NCBI GenBank assembly: GCA_964452915.1
Contig: CAYVNW010000018.1
Span: forward strand, 1-51,749
DNA length: 51,749 bases
From: Colivivens sp964452915
GTDB lineage: Bacteria > Bacteroidota > Bacteroidia > Bacteroidales > Bacteroidaceae
Reading direction: 5' to 3'
Position numbers and translations under genes: made by a program. The notes below the pieces were generated by a model. That model had not been told where the DNA came from. It made no database searches and saw only the letters and a list, made by a program, of their open reading frames with translations. Shown in pieces: positions 1 to 8,845 of this stretch (the first letter of the stretch is position 1; every line of letters starts with the position of its first letter).

Positions 1-477
1 AGTGTAACTGCATTTTTCTTTTTCAATATGTTCGGGAAGGTCGGCAAATGGAAAACGTTCATGGGCGATACCGGAAGTTTGTTTCTCGGTTACGTAATCG
101 CATACATTGCCATCAAGTATCAAATGAGCAACAGTGCAATTTTCGACTATAGGGACAATTCACTGCTTATATCGTGGACTCTCGTATTCATACCGTGCAT
201 CGATGTGATCCGTGTGGCACTTTTCCGTCTGAAAAATGGGAAAGGTATGTTTGATGCCGACAAAACACACATCCATCATCTCATTATGCAGGCAGGTGCA
301 AGCATGCACGCAACGCTTGTATGCATCATACTGATGTTTATCAGTTTCTGCCTGATTAATTGGGGCTTGTACATATTTAATCTGAATATAACCTGGATTA
401 TTCTAATAGACATCATCGCATACACCCTGTTCGTCACTGCGATAACAGCTTTGAGCAGCAAGAACCAAAATACATAG
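1..477 (+). CDS. WecA/TagO-type undecaprenyl-phosphate sugar-1-phosphate transferase, C-terminal part
   Basis: The reading frame is open from base 1, so the gene starts upstream of the window and only about 158 C-terminal residues are seen. The fragment has the family's MGDTGSLFLG catalytic motif and the later HIHH motif, with membrane segments on both sides, as in the polyprenyl-phosphate N-acetylhexosamine-1-phosphate transferases (glycosyltransferase 4 / MraY-WecA family). These integral membrane enzymes load the first sugar phosphate onto undecaprenyl phosphate for polysaccharide synthesis. The gene ends 7 nt from the end of the convergent polysaccharide operon, so a role in surface glycan initiation is likely. 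The sugar cannot be read from the sequence. Confidence 0.88.
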   Translation, partial: SVTAFFFFNMFGKVGKWKTFMGDTGSLFLGYVIAYIAIKYQMSNSAIFDYRDNSLLISWTLVFIPCIDVIRVALFRLKNGKGMFDADKTHIHHLIMQAGASMHATLVCIILMFISFCLINWGLYIFNLNITWIILIDIIAYTLFVTAITALSSKNQNT

Positions 478-484
478 GAATAAC

Positions 485-1654
485 TCACCCTATCAGTTCA
501 TAGCCGTTCAACTTGTTGCTCCAAGAATAGTTCTCACGCACCATCTCATAACCATTTTTGCCGATAACATTTCTTTTTGCAGTATCTGACATCAGGCAGA
601 CACAGGCATCGGCTATCGATTGTGGAGTGTCGCTGATTATACAGTTGCTCCCGCCTGACAATTCCGGAACAGCTGTTGAGATAAGCGAAGTCATGACTAC
701 AGGCAATCCGCATCCCATGGCTACGAGTACCTTGTTTTGAATGCCGGCAGCCACTCTCACAGGAGCTACCGCCAAACAAGAATCAGAAATATACGTTTGA
801 AGGTCGTCGATGAATCCTGTCACGATCACGTCATCAGAAGCTAAAGCCTTTATGTTGGCAGGCGGCAACGAACCTACTACATGGAATTTTGCATTTGGCT
901 TTTTCTGCTTTATCAAAGGGAATATATCTTTTACGAAATAGATGACGGCATCTTGATTCTGCATTGACCGCATGTTGCCAATAAAACAAATTTTGTCCGG
1001 ATCGTAAGTCTTAGGCAGGCTGTCCATAGTATCAACTCCGTTCGTATACATAGCAAGTGAATGGCTGTTTGATTTCGATTTCGCCTGCAAGTAATCTACA
1101 TCTGCTTGCGAAACGAGAACCACTTTTGGGAAAGCATTTATCACATGTTGCTCGTAGTTGCCGACAAAATGCCTCTCGACTCCATATACATATTTCAGCA
1201 TGCCAACATTCTTTGCATTCGATGACATGGAGTATGTCTTCGACAGCGCATCGGTCATTTCAACAATCGATCTGCGTTGCAAGCCAAATTCTTCCAGATA
1301 AGGTGTCATACGCAAAAGGTGAGAAATGTACAAGTCGGGATGTTCCTTGTCTATCACGTCCTTTAGCAGCTGCCTGTAAGCTGAGGAATAATAATATCCA
1401 CATTGCAATGGTTTGTCTTGCATCATGAACTTAATGCCGTTCACGTAAGAGCATATTCTGTTTCGATGGACATAATACACCTTATTATATAATATAGACG
1501 CCTCATCGACGCTCGGAGTTTCCTCATCACTTAGCGAGACAAGCACAAGAGTGTGCCCCACCGACTTCAGATAGCGCGCAATCTCATTTATCCTCAATAC
1601 ATCCCCTCCATATTGTGGAAAGGGAAATCGAGGAGTCAGTATACATATCTTCAT
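485..1654 (-). CDS. GT4-type glycosyltransferase
   Basis: This 389-residue protein has a two-domain GT-B layout. The N-terminus has the nucleotide-sugar transferase opening ILTPRFPFPQYGGDVLRINE with a glycine-rich acceptor loop. The C-terminal half carries CFIGNMRSMQNQDAVIYF and a GLPVVMTS segment typical of glycosyltransferase group 1. It has no signal peptide and should act at the cytoplasmic face. It is the last gene of the minus-strand polysaccharide operon, 32 nt after the GH26 gene. The donor and acceptor sugars are unknown. Confidence 0.85.
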   Translation of the reverse strand: MKICILTPRFPFPQYGGDVLRINEIARYLKSVGHTLVLVSLSDEETPSVDEASILYNKVYYVHRNRICSYVNGIKFMMQDKPLQCGYYYSSAYRQLLKDVIDKEHPDLYISHLLRMTPYLEEFGLQRRSIVEMTDALSKTYSMSSNAKNVGMLKYVYGVERHFVGNYEQHVINAFPKVVLVSQADVDYLQAKSKSNSHSLAMYTNGVDTMDSLPKTYDPDKICFIGNMRSMQNQDAVIYFVKDIFPLIKQKKPNAKFHVVGSLPPANIKALASDDVIVTGFIDDLQTYISDSCLAVAPVRVAAGIQNKVLVAMGCGLPVVMTSLISTAVPELSGGSNCIISDTPQSIADACVCLMSDTAKRNVIGKNGYEMVRENYSWSNKLNGYELIG

Positions 1655-1686
1655 CTGTCACTCTGATAAAACAAATGCAAATTTAA

Positions 1687-2751
1687 TCATTTGCAGAATA
1701 TGATGGACGAATCTTTCGAGAATTTTATAAAATCACGTTCCGAAAGTTCTCCAGGGTAGCAACCATAGCACTCTTTACTATCGCCTGTTGCATTGCGCCA
1801 TACTTCTAAGTAACAGATATTATGTCCTTTTATCGCTTTTAGCAACGATCGTGTCCACCACTTAGAGTCGTCATTATTCCGTTGTCCGGTTTCTGTCAGC
1901 GCAATTAATTTTCCCCTTGCCTCGGCAAGCGGTTCGATTACAGACAGATTGTGCCCGACCCTGTATGTGAACTCTCTTCTCGATGCTTCCACTGATTCCG
2001 CTGTGCGGCGATAACTCTCGAAGCCGAGGATATCCACATAGTCGTCACCAGGATAACGTTGGAGGTAGTCAGCTGCATCGGTGAAGTCCGATGCCGGAGA
2101 ATATGCATATATCACATTGGTTACACCTTTATCGTGTAGATAGGTGATCAAAAGTCGCCACAAGCCGATATACTCATCTGCAGTACAGAACGACTTACCC
2201 CACCAAAACCACGAACCATGACACTCATGAAACGGATGGAATATCACTGGTATCATATTCCCCTCATCATCATGTAACGATAAGAGGAACACCGCCAGAC
2301 TATCCATGTACTGGCAAAAAACTTGATGGTAAGCACCTCCCTCCAAAAGATTCTTAACGACTTCTTCTCCACGCGATACATCCCATGCAATGCCGCCCGA
2401 TACAGGATTGTTGCAATGCCAACTGAGGGCAGTGTATCCACCTCTTGCATTTTGCTTTACAATCTCATCTCGTATACGCGCAAAACTGATTAAAGGATAA
2501 CTGCTTTTTCCCTTTTCGATTCCTGCAAGATCAAAACCTATCACTGCCGGATATTTACCACACACAGCATAAGTGTCACTCACTCCGTTGACTCTCCAAT
2601 CGAACCCATACAGAGTATCATCATGATGCCCGAACATTATTCCCTGTGAAGACATCGATTTTAGTTTGTCCAAACAGGTTTCTGCGACAGTCTGCCCATA
2701 CGTGCATGTTGCCGCCAAAAAGATTACGAAAGAAGTTATTATGTGCTTCAT
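1687..2751 (-). CDS. Secreted glycoside hydrolase family 26 enzyme (beta-mannanase-like)
   Basis: The product is 354 residues with a signal peptide (about residues 1-20, cleaved near TYGQ) and one GH26 (beta/alpha)8 domain. The catalytic acid/base is in HPFHE (E176) and the nucleophile in LTETG (E287), both intact. GH26 members hydrolyse beta-1,4-mannan or related beta-glycans. I chose the Met at 2751, not the upstream Met at 2919, because it begins the signal peptide and removes a 158-nt overlap with the preceding glycosyltransferase, leaving a 10-nt gap. Its place between two glycosyltransferases inside a polysaccharide assembly operon suggests that it trims or releases the exported polymer rather than feeding on dietary mannan. 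That role is inference. Confidence 0.87.
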   Translation of the reverse strand: MKHIITSFVIFLAATCTYGQTVAETCLDKLKSMSSQGIMFGHHDDTLYGFDWRVNGVSDTYAVCGKYPAVIGFDLAGIEKGKSSYPLISFARIRDEIVKQNARGGYTALSWHCNNPVSGGIAWDVSRGEEVVKNLLEGGAYHQVFCQYMDSLAVFLLSLHDDEGNMIPVIFHPFHECHGSWFWWGKSFCTADEYIGLWRLLITYLHDKGVTNVIYAYSPASDFTDAADYLQRYPGDDYVDILGFESYRRTAESVEASRREFTYRVGHNLSVIEPLAEARGKLIALTETGQRNNDDSKWWTRSLLKAIKGHNICYLEVWRNATGDSKECYGCYPGELSERDFIKFSKDSSIIFCK

Positions 2752-2761
2752 ACCTGGTTGT

Positions 2762-3856
2762 TTATAGTAATATGTTCTTAAATTCTTTGATTGCAGATTC
2801 ATCTGAATACTTCGTTTCAAACACCATGCGCGAATAGCTGTTGAAACGTGGAACCGGATGCTCAGAGAAACGCTTGAGTGCCTCAATATACTCCTCTGCC
2901 GTATTGCAGCATCTGCCACATTTGCCGGTATCTACATCATATCCTTCAAATGTCTCGTTTGTGCCAATGATGTTCTTACCATACATAAGTGACTCACACG
3001 TTTTCACTTTCATTCCACTTCCCGAGAATATTGGGAGAATCATAAAGTCAGCACTCTCAAAGTACGGAGCAAGATCGGGAACATCACTGACGACATCTAT
3101 CTGCGCCAAACATTTGTGTGACTCTTTCAAGCGTTTCATTCCTTTCCCGACAATCTTAAACTCAATGTTGACATAGGGAAGGACATTCCTCACAAACCAC
3201 AGCACCCCTTCCGCATTAGCAGGAAAGTTGCTGCCGACGAACAGGCATAGCGGGCGCTCCCGTGTCAGTGCAGTGTGGTCGGATACTATACCGGCACATT
3301 TATCTGCAAATGTGATGGGCACTATGTAATCAGCTCGATGACCATATATTGCAAGCAGCTGCTCATTGTCGCGCGTGTTCAATGCTATCGAAATATCGGA
3401 ATGCTTCAAACTGTACTTATCGTTTACGTAGGCACATCTGATAATTATATTGCGAAACGGCAGTTTCTTGGGAACACGTGCTTCATAGAACTCACTCTCA
3501 ACATTATGGAAGAATACCACCACTTTTCCCTGATATCCTGCGTGTTTCAGGGCCTTTGCTACTATTCCGAGTACACTTGTGTTTACGAATACCATTTCAT
3601 AGCCTCGTGCAATTTGCAGTAAGGCAGTGACCTTCGATGGTGTGAGCCCTCTGAAATAGCCAAACGGGAATAACAGCACGGATCTTATCTTCTCCCAGAA
3701 CGAGTTTTGCTTATCCTCATCATTCACATAAAAACAGCCGACATTCTGTTTCCCGAATATAGATTCAGCCACTCTTACATTGCGCTGATTGGCAATACCT
3801 CCTCCTTCGAGAATGGTATTATACCTTTTGAATGAAACAAACAGAATTTTTTTCAT
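2762..3856 (-). CDS. GT4-type glycosyltransferase
   Basis: This is a 364-residue GT-B glycosyltransferase. It opens with ILFVSFKRYNTILEGGGIAN, a glycine-rich loop, and its C-terminal domain has LCLFVGSNFPANAEGVLWFV and a MILPIFSGSGMKVKTCESL segment typical of family 1/4 enzymes that bind the nucleotide diphosphate. No membrane segment or signal is visible. It lies 17 nt after the WbsX-like gene and 10 nt before the GH26 gene on the same strand, so it is in the polysaccharide operon. Substrates are not predictable. Confidence 0.84.
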   Translation of the reverse strand: MKKILFVSFKRYNTILEGGGIANQRNVRVAESIFGKQNVGCFYVNDEDKQNSFWEKIRSVLLFPFGYFRGLTPSKVTALLQIARGYEMVFVNTSVLGIVAKALKHAGYQGKVVVFFHNVESEFYEARVPKKLPFRNIIIRCAYVNDKYSLKHSDISIALNTRDNEQLLAIYGHRADYIVPITFADKCAGIVSDHTALTRERPLCLFVGSNFPANAEGVLWFVRNVLPYVNIEFKIVGKGMKRLKESHKCLAQIDVVSDVPDLAPYFESADFMILPIFSGSGMKVKTCESLMYGKNIIGTNETFEGYDVDTGKCGRCCNTAEEYIEALKRFSEHPVPRFNSYSRMVFETKYSDESAIKEFKNILL

Positions 3857-3873
3857 AGGATAAATATAATTCG

Positions 3874-5031
3874 TTATACTTGACTTGTCACTGCATTTTT
3901 TATTGCATCAAGCCATCCATGTCCGAATTCCTGGTCTGGCTCCACATAGTTGCCTTCTCCCCATTCGTTCCACGACTTGAGGAATAGGATTTGATGCTCG
4001 GGTTGTTTATCCTTAATCATTGACATCGCTTGCCTTATGTGTCGTTCAAATGCCTGTGGCGTAGCATGTATATAAATGCCGTCATAAGCAGACATCCGCG
4101 GTGTGCGGTCCCATTGAGGAAGTATTGTAGGGAATACATTCTCCCAGCGGTCTTCCGGAGCGAAAAATCCTTTCACCGTATTCTCGTAATCATAGCATTG
4201 GCTGACCGGTAGTCCGATTCGTCTTAATACGCTCTTTACAATGTCGGCATACTTGCCGTTCGACAGCATTTCGCCACGGCGTTTGCCATATGAGTTTACT
4301 GCGTCAAATCCCATATCCAATACCTTACGGAACAACACTTCACTGTTTTTTAAATTCGGCATCACACGGCTGACCGTTCCGTCTGCTGCATAATTCAGAG
4401 TTAATGTAGAATCCGACATAGCAACCATATACAAACCTGGCAAACCATTATTCTCAGCAAGCTCACGCCACGTCTGTATCCATTCACGAACATGCTTATG
4501 TTCCCACGGATTGTAAAGGATGAACAATGGCTTCCCATCCACCTTTATATACCTGTGGTCCTTAAATGCGGGAAGAACTGCCATAAAATGCTTCACGTCG
4601 TCCTCTCTGCCTGGATATGTTTGTTCTATCAATACTGAGTTTTGTTGTAAACTCGACTTACGGTTCCATGTTTTGTTTGACCACGTATGGTTCGCCCAGC
4701 AAAGACAGAAGGGGTAATCCGGTTTTCCACTATCTAATACCTCATTGAATGGTCGCTCAAGCAATTGCTTGCCGGCAAACCAATAATGGTAATAGCAGAA
4801 CCCTTCTATTCCGGCATCACGGGCTAATTGGGCTTGCAACTCCCTCGTTTCAGGCAGCCGTAAATCATAAAAACCAAGGTCAGCAGGAATCTTCGGCTGT
4901 ACGTGTCCTCGGAACAAAGGTTTCGCTTTCACTACATTTGTCCACTCCGTGAACCCCGGTCCCCACCACTTATTGTTTTCCGGTATCGGGTGGAATTGAG
5001 GTAAATATAAAGCTATTATTCGAGGTTTCAT
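3874..5031 (-). CDS. WbsX-like glycosyltransferase / GH99-like domain protein
   Basis: The 385-residue protein is a full-length match to the WbsX family (Pfam Glyco_tran_WbsX), which has a GH99-like fold. The diagnostic start RIIALYLPQFHPIPENNKWW, the GPGFTEWTNV block, the YYHYWFAGK and FCLCWANHTW blocks, and the late FLKSWNEWGEGNYVEPD motif are all present. The family is found in O-antigen, capsule and rhamnan-type loci and is annotated as a glycosyltransferase, though the GH99-like fold makes a hydrolase or trans-glycosylase role possible. Its start overlaps the stop of the acyltransferase gene by 4 nt, so the two are translationally coupled. Confidence 0.88.
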   Translation of the reverse strand: MKPRIIALYLPQFHPIPENNKWWGPGFTEWTNVVKAKPLFRGHVQPKIPADLGFYDLRLPETRELQAQLARDAGIEGFCYYHYWFAGKQLLERPFNEVLDSGKPDYPFCLCWANHTWSNKTWNRKSSLQQNSVLIEQTYPGREDDVKHFMAVLPAFKDHRYIKVDGKPLFILYNPWEHKHVREWIQTWRELAENNGLPGLYMVAMSDSTLTLNYAADGTVSRVMPNLKNSEVLFRKVLDMGFDAVNSYGKRRGEMLSNGKYADIVKSVLRRIGLPVSQCYDYENTVKGFFAPEDRWENVFPTILPQWDRTPRMSAYDGIYIHATPQAFERHIRQAMSMIKDKQPEHQILFLKSWNEWGEGNYVEPDQEFGHGWLDAIKNAVTSQV

Positions 5032-5591
5032 AATTCATTTTGTTTAATGTGTTTGACGACTTTAGCCGGTGCTCCTGCAACCACACAATACGGTGGAACA
5101 TCATGTGTCACAACGCTGTTGGCAGCAACAATAGCACCATCGCCTATATTAACACCACCGAGAATGCAACAATTCTGCCCTATCCAAACCTTATTGCCTA
5201 TCGTGATCGGACCCTTAGAGACAATTGGGCGTTCAATTGGAGCCATTGTCAGAGCTTCAGCCGATGATGTTCCGTGTGAGTTGTCTGATATCAGCACATT
5301 GTCACCGGTGAGAAGATCGTCGCCTATAATAATATTATTGACTGATGTAATATGATTGTAATCACCGAAATGACATCTGTCGCCAATGGCAATCTTGCCA
5401 TGTCCCCACGATGTAAGTTTCAGTCCTTTGCCGAATTCACCTTTTGTTCCGACAAACACGTTCTTCAGCCCCATCAATTTTCTCGCCTTATATTGTATAT
5501 AAGTTCCTGCTCCAAGCTTTCCAAAGCGTGATGAAACGACGGCAGAATAAACATGAACCAATACCCGTTCCCAATAATATACGATGCTCAT
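5028..5591 (-). CDS. Hexapeptide-repeat (left-handed beta-helix) O-acetyltransferase
   Basis: This 187-residue protein has the isoleucine-rich hexapeptide repeats of the LbH acyltransferase superfamily from about residue 65 to 175. Examples are ITIGNKVWIGQNCCILGGVN and IGDGAIVAANSVVTHDVP. The DNSHG histidine near residue 108 matches the usual catalytic His region of maltose/colanic-acid-type acetyltransferases. It probably puts an acetyl group on a sugar of the repeat unit, in the cytoplasm. Four-nucleotide overlaps tie it to the GT4 gene before it and the WbsX-like gene after it. Confidence 0.88.
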   Translation of the reverse strand: MSIVYYWERVLVHVYSAVVSSRFGKLGAGTYIQYKARKLMGLKNVFVGTKGEFGKGLKLTSWGHGKIAIGDRCHFGDYNHITSVNNIIIGDDLLTGDNVLISDNSHGTSSAEALTMAPIERPIVSKGPITIGNKVWIGQNCCILGGVNIGDGAIVAANSVVTHDVPPYCVVAGAPAKVVKHIKQNEL

Positions 5592-6718
5592 GACAATATT
5601 TTTTTATACAAGTTAATTATACTCTGTACATTCGATTCGATAGAATAAAAATGATTCACGCTCTGAAATCCCCGCCGCCTCATCTCTTCATTATCTGTCG
5701 TTATAATTTGAGTGAGCAAACGGGCCAGTTCGTCTGTTGTCTTATAACGCAATCCTATTTCCGCCCCGGTATATTCCAGCCCGTTATCAAACTGTTCATG
5801 TGTACCGCCTGTATCGTGTCCGATCACCAAACAACCCTGAAACATTGCCTCAGCCATAACACGTCCGAAAGCCTCAAACTCCGACGGGACTATAACACAC
5901 CGAGCGTTTCTCATCAATTGTGCCATATCCTCACGTGGACCGAGAAAGCGGATGTTATCCTCAAGGTTTCTGCTGCTGATTTCATTGCGGATCTTAATCA
6001 AATAGTTTTCCTTCAAAGTTGCGCCCGCAATCCAAAGGGGCGTATCTATTCCCGACCTGCCGTAAGCATCTATTAGTTGTTCCAGTCCTTTGGCGGGTTC
6101 TATCCGACTGGCAAACAACAGATAATCCGGATGATTGTTATCCGGTGTCGGCATGACGTCGCTATAGTGACAGATGCCGTTATATATGACAGCAGAAGTA
6201 GCCGAGTCTGAAAGTCCGTGATGTTTCTGAATATCTTTTGTTATACAGATCGAATGATCAACGGTGCGCATGAATAATGATTTCGTAGGAAAATAGTGGA
6301 AAGAGAAATCCAAGTCGCCATACTCTCTGAAATGGTACACATGTGGCTTGCCACATCGTTTGGCTGCACGTTGTCCTATGTCGATCACGCTGACATTCGT
6401 ATGTACAATATCCACATCCGCCAACATCTTTGCCAACTGCTTATATGCCCGATAGTTGACATAGCGTCGCGCTATAAGGCGTGGAATCCAAAGACAATAG
6501 TCTTTTAACCCATCTTCATAAGGGTATATATTCGGACGGTAGTTCAATACGATTGTCTCGACTCCGAGACCCTCTATATTGTTTTTCAGCTTACCATAAT
6601 CCGGCAATACAACAACTGCATGGTGTCCTTGTTGCACCACTCCTTTAAGAAGCGACATGAACGATTTTGATGCTCCTCCTAACGGGTCTGTCGAATTCAA
6701 TACATAAGCGATCTTCAT
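5588..6718 (-). CDS. GT4 glycosyltransferase
   Basis: The protein is about 376 residues and starts KIAYVLNSTDPLGGASKSF, the classic glycine-rich acceptor loop of GT4 enzymes. The donor-binding half has LFASRIEPAKGLEQLIDAY and the EX7E-like block VIVPSEFEAFGRVMAEAM. A Met at 6724 is also in frame, but the Met at 6718 gives the same ATGA stop/start overlap with the GT2 gene that recurs across this operon, so I prefer it. It acts in the cytoplasm on a lipid-linked oligosaccharide. The sugar specificity is unknown. Confidence 0.87.
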   Translation of the reverse strand: MKIAYVLNSTDPLGGASKSFMSLLKGVVQQGHHAVVVLPDYGKLKNNIEGLGVETIVLNYRPNIYPYEDGLKDYCLWIPRLIARRYVNYRAYKQLAKMLADVDIVHTNVSVIDIGQRAAKRCGKPHVYHFREYGDLDFSFHYFPTKSLFMRTVDHSICITKDIQKHHGLSDSATSAVIYNGICHYSDVMPTPDNNHPDYLLFASRIEPAKGLEQLIDAYGRSGIDTPLWIAGATLKENYLIKIRNEISSRNLEDNIRFLGPREDMAQLMRNARCVIVPSEFEAFGRVMAEAMFQGCLVIGHDTGGTHEQFDNGLEYTGAEIGLRYKTTDELARLLTQIITTDNEEMRRRGFQSVNHFYSIESNVQSIINLYKKILS

Positions 6719-7575
6719 AACCATGCCCTTCCTTGACGACGCTCTACTTTTTTTGATTTCATCACTTTCCTATAATGCAATAATATATCAAGAAGGTCTT
6801 TGGCGACCTCCTTAGGAGCTTGCGCAAGCAGGAGGCAGTATTTACGCATACGTTGGGCAGTCGTCAGTCGGTTATCGCACGCAATAACCATAGTCCGTAT
6901 CCACATTTCTTTCTTGGAAAACAACTGTTGGTTTCCATGAAGTTTTCTGTCATGCCACACTCTTGCCGCAGATGCCAAGATGATGTTCCGCTTATGGTAG
7001 ACTAACCGTGTATAATAGTTGTTGTCCTCTCCGTACTGGAAGAATATAGGATTAAAGCCGCCTACAGTATTGATTAAGTCGGCAGGCATAAACCAACAAG
7101 CTGCGCATACTTCACCTATATTGTAAGACGACTTGAGTTGTCCGTCAACCAACAAGTCATCCAACAGTTGGTTGTCAGCGCGCTTCAGAGATTCCCTGAA
7201 CATTGAGTCAATTCTGGTACCATCGCCGCACAAGTGTACAGGAGTAACCAAGTTTTTGCCATCCGCCACTTTCAGCATCTCTTCGATCGCAGTCGGTTGT
7301 AAATAGGCGTCCTGATTGAGCAACAGCACATAATCGGCATCATGCTCCAAGGCATATCTGAGTGCCACATTGTTTCCTTGCCCAAAGCCCAAGTTAGTTT
7401 CTTGAGGCAACCATATCACATCAGGAAATTTATCTGGTACCAGCTCGACCGTACCGTCTGTAGAACCATTGTCCACCACAATTACCCGAGTAGGAACGGT
7501 GCTTTCATGGAGGTTTTTCAAGCAACGCTCAATCCACTGTATGCCATTGTACGTTACAACAATTGTATATATCAT
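6715..7575 (-). CDS. GT2 family glycosyltransferase (rhamnosyltransferase-like)
   Basis: This is a 286-residue GT-A enzyme. It starts IYTIVVTYNG, has the VVDNGSTDGT nucleotide-binding block, the LLLNQDAYL variant of the DXD motif, and a FFQYGEDNNYYTRL block that fits the ED acid region of GT2 rhamnosyltransferase-like proteins. An in-frame Met at 7593 exists, but 7575 lies after a purine-rich stretch and makes an ATGA overlap with the polymerase stop. The neighbours are a Wzy-like polymerase and a GT4, so it adds one sugar of the repeat unit. Confidence 0.86.
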   Translation of the reverse strand: MIYTIVVTYNGIQWIERCLKNLHESTVPTRVIVVDNGSTDGTVELVPDKFPDVIWLPQETNLGFGQGNNVALRYALEHDADYVLLLNQDAYLQPTAIEEMLKVADGKNLVTPVHLCGDGTRIDSMFRESLKRADNQLLDDLLVDGQLKSSYNIGEVCAACWFMPADLINTVGGFNPIFFQYGEDNNYYTRLVYHKRNIILASAARVWHDRKLHGNQQLFSKKEMWIRTMVIACDNRLTTAQRMRKYCLLLAQAPKEVAKDLLDILLHYRKVMKSKKVERRQGRAWL

Positions 7576-8843
7576 TCTTCCTTCTTTCCCCATACAAACT
7601 TAACCTTTGACAATAAATACAATATTATGACAATCAGATACTGCAATGCGATTTGGAAACTGTGGAACCTATAATAGAATACACCGAATATAGGGATTGT
7701 AGCAAGGATGAAAAGCATCAAAACCTCTGTTATTTCAAATTCCGAACGGTCGAGGTACTTTATTATGAGCACACACAACAATGCGAACAGCACGCTCCAC
7801 ATAATGGCTCCTACGACCCCTATATCGAGCATCCATGCACCGACGTGAGTAGCAAACACTCCTATAAAGAAACCTTCTTTAGCAGACCGTTCACTTTTCA
7901 CTTCACCATAATCGCTCTTTAACAGCACATGTGATATGATCGGAATCTCCCGTTCCGGATAAATAAGGCTTGGATCGGCATTATCATAGAAATAGCAGAA
8001 ATTCAGATATGACTGGCCGGCATACTGCAGCACACTCCCTGAAGCGCCTTCATCTGTTTCATCGAATCTTGCTGCAGACACTGCTATCAAATATGTTGCT
8101 CCAAGCAAGACAAACGGTACACCGACACAATACATGAAACGCTTTACTGCCTTTGTTAATGTCTTCTGAAAGAAAACTACGCAAAATAAGAACATTTCTC
8201 CATACAGTACCAACTCTGCCCTGTCGACAGCCTGTATCGCCTTCAACGGACCGCTGAGCGACACGAAAAGCAAGATCGACGTGAGCCACAGCGACTTCTT
8301 CTCAATACAAGTATAATAGAAGAACAGCGGTAAAGCGAGAATCGTTGTATAATTCAAGTAATTAAAATATTGTACAATTCCAGGCATAGACATTGCTTTG
8401 ATATCAGCAAGCGACATGTTTTCGTTGTAGTGCGCCTCACGCACTTCGTTCAAATCGCCATTGAGGATATCCATCGTCGAGTCGGCAATCAAATAAAGGT
8501 TTAATAACGCCTGTATAATCAGTACTATACAGAAAGCGTACATCACCCACGGATGCACGTTGTTCACGTTTTTCAACTTGTCTACCTTTATAAATTTGAA
8601 AGGCAAGATCGTTAATGTTAACAGGAAACAGTAAAGTACTGTGGGCACTATTCCTAATTCCGGTTCCCATCCGTCAAATAACACTCCGCCTCCTTCAAGC
8701 ATATTCCCCGATACAATGAAGACAGTACACAAAGAAGTAAATGCGTACAATGACGACATGTATGTCACCACATCATAGCATTTATTCTTTATCCAAAAGT
8801 ATGCTGTCAATCCTGAGAAATATATGAAAGGTATGAAGTACAT
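7572..8843 (-). CDS. Wzy-like oligosaccharide repeat-unit polymerase
   Basis: This 423-residue, very hydrophobic protein has about 10-12 predicted membrane segments and a large periplasmic loop in the second half (about residues 255-330, rich in charged residues and Tyr). That layout is typical of Wzy/O-antigen polymerases, which are too divergent for a signature motif. It sits between glycosyltransferases, pyruvyltransferase and flippase genes and is the only polymerase candidate in the operon. The call therefore rests on topology and context. Confidence 0.75.
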   Translation of the reverse strand: MYFIPFIYFSGLTAYFWIKNKCYDVVTYMSSLYAFTSLCTVFIVSGNMLEGGGVLFDGWEPELGIVPTVLYCFLLTLTILPFKFIKVDKLKNVNNVHPWVMYAFCIVLIIQALLNLYLIADSTMDILNGDLNEVREAHYNENMSLADIKAMSMPGIVQYFNYLNYTTILALPLFFYYTCIEKKSLWLTSILLFVSLSGPLKAIQAVDRAELVLYGEMFLFCVVFFQKTLTKAVKRFMYCVGVPFVLLGATYLIAVSAARFDETDEGASGSVLQYAGQSYLNFCYFYDNADPSLIYPEREIPIISHVLLKSDYGEVKSERSAKEGFFIGVFATHVGAWMLDIGVVGAIMWSVLFALLCVLIIKYLDRSEFEITEVLMLFILATIPIFGVFYYRFHSFQIALQYLIVIILYLLSKVKFVWGKKEE

Positions 8844-8845
8844 TA

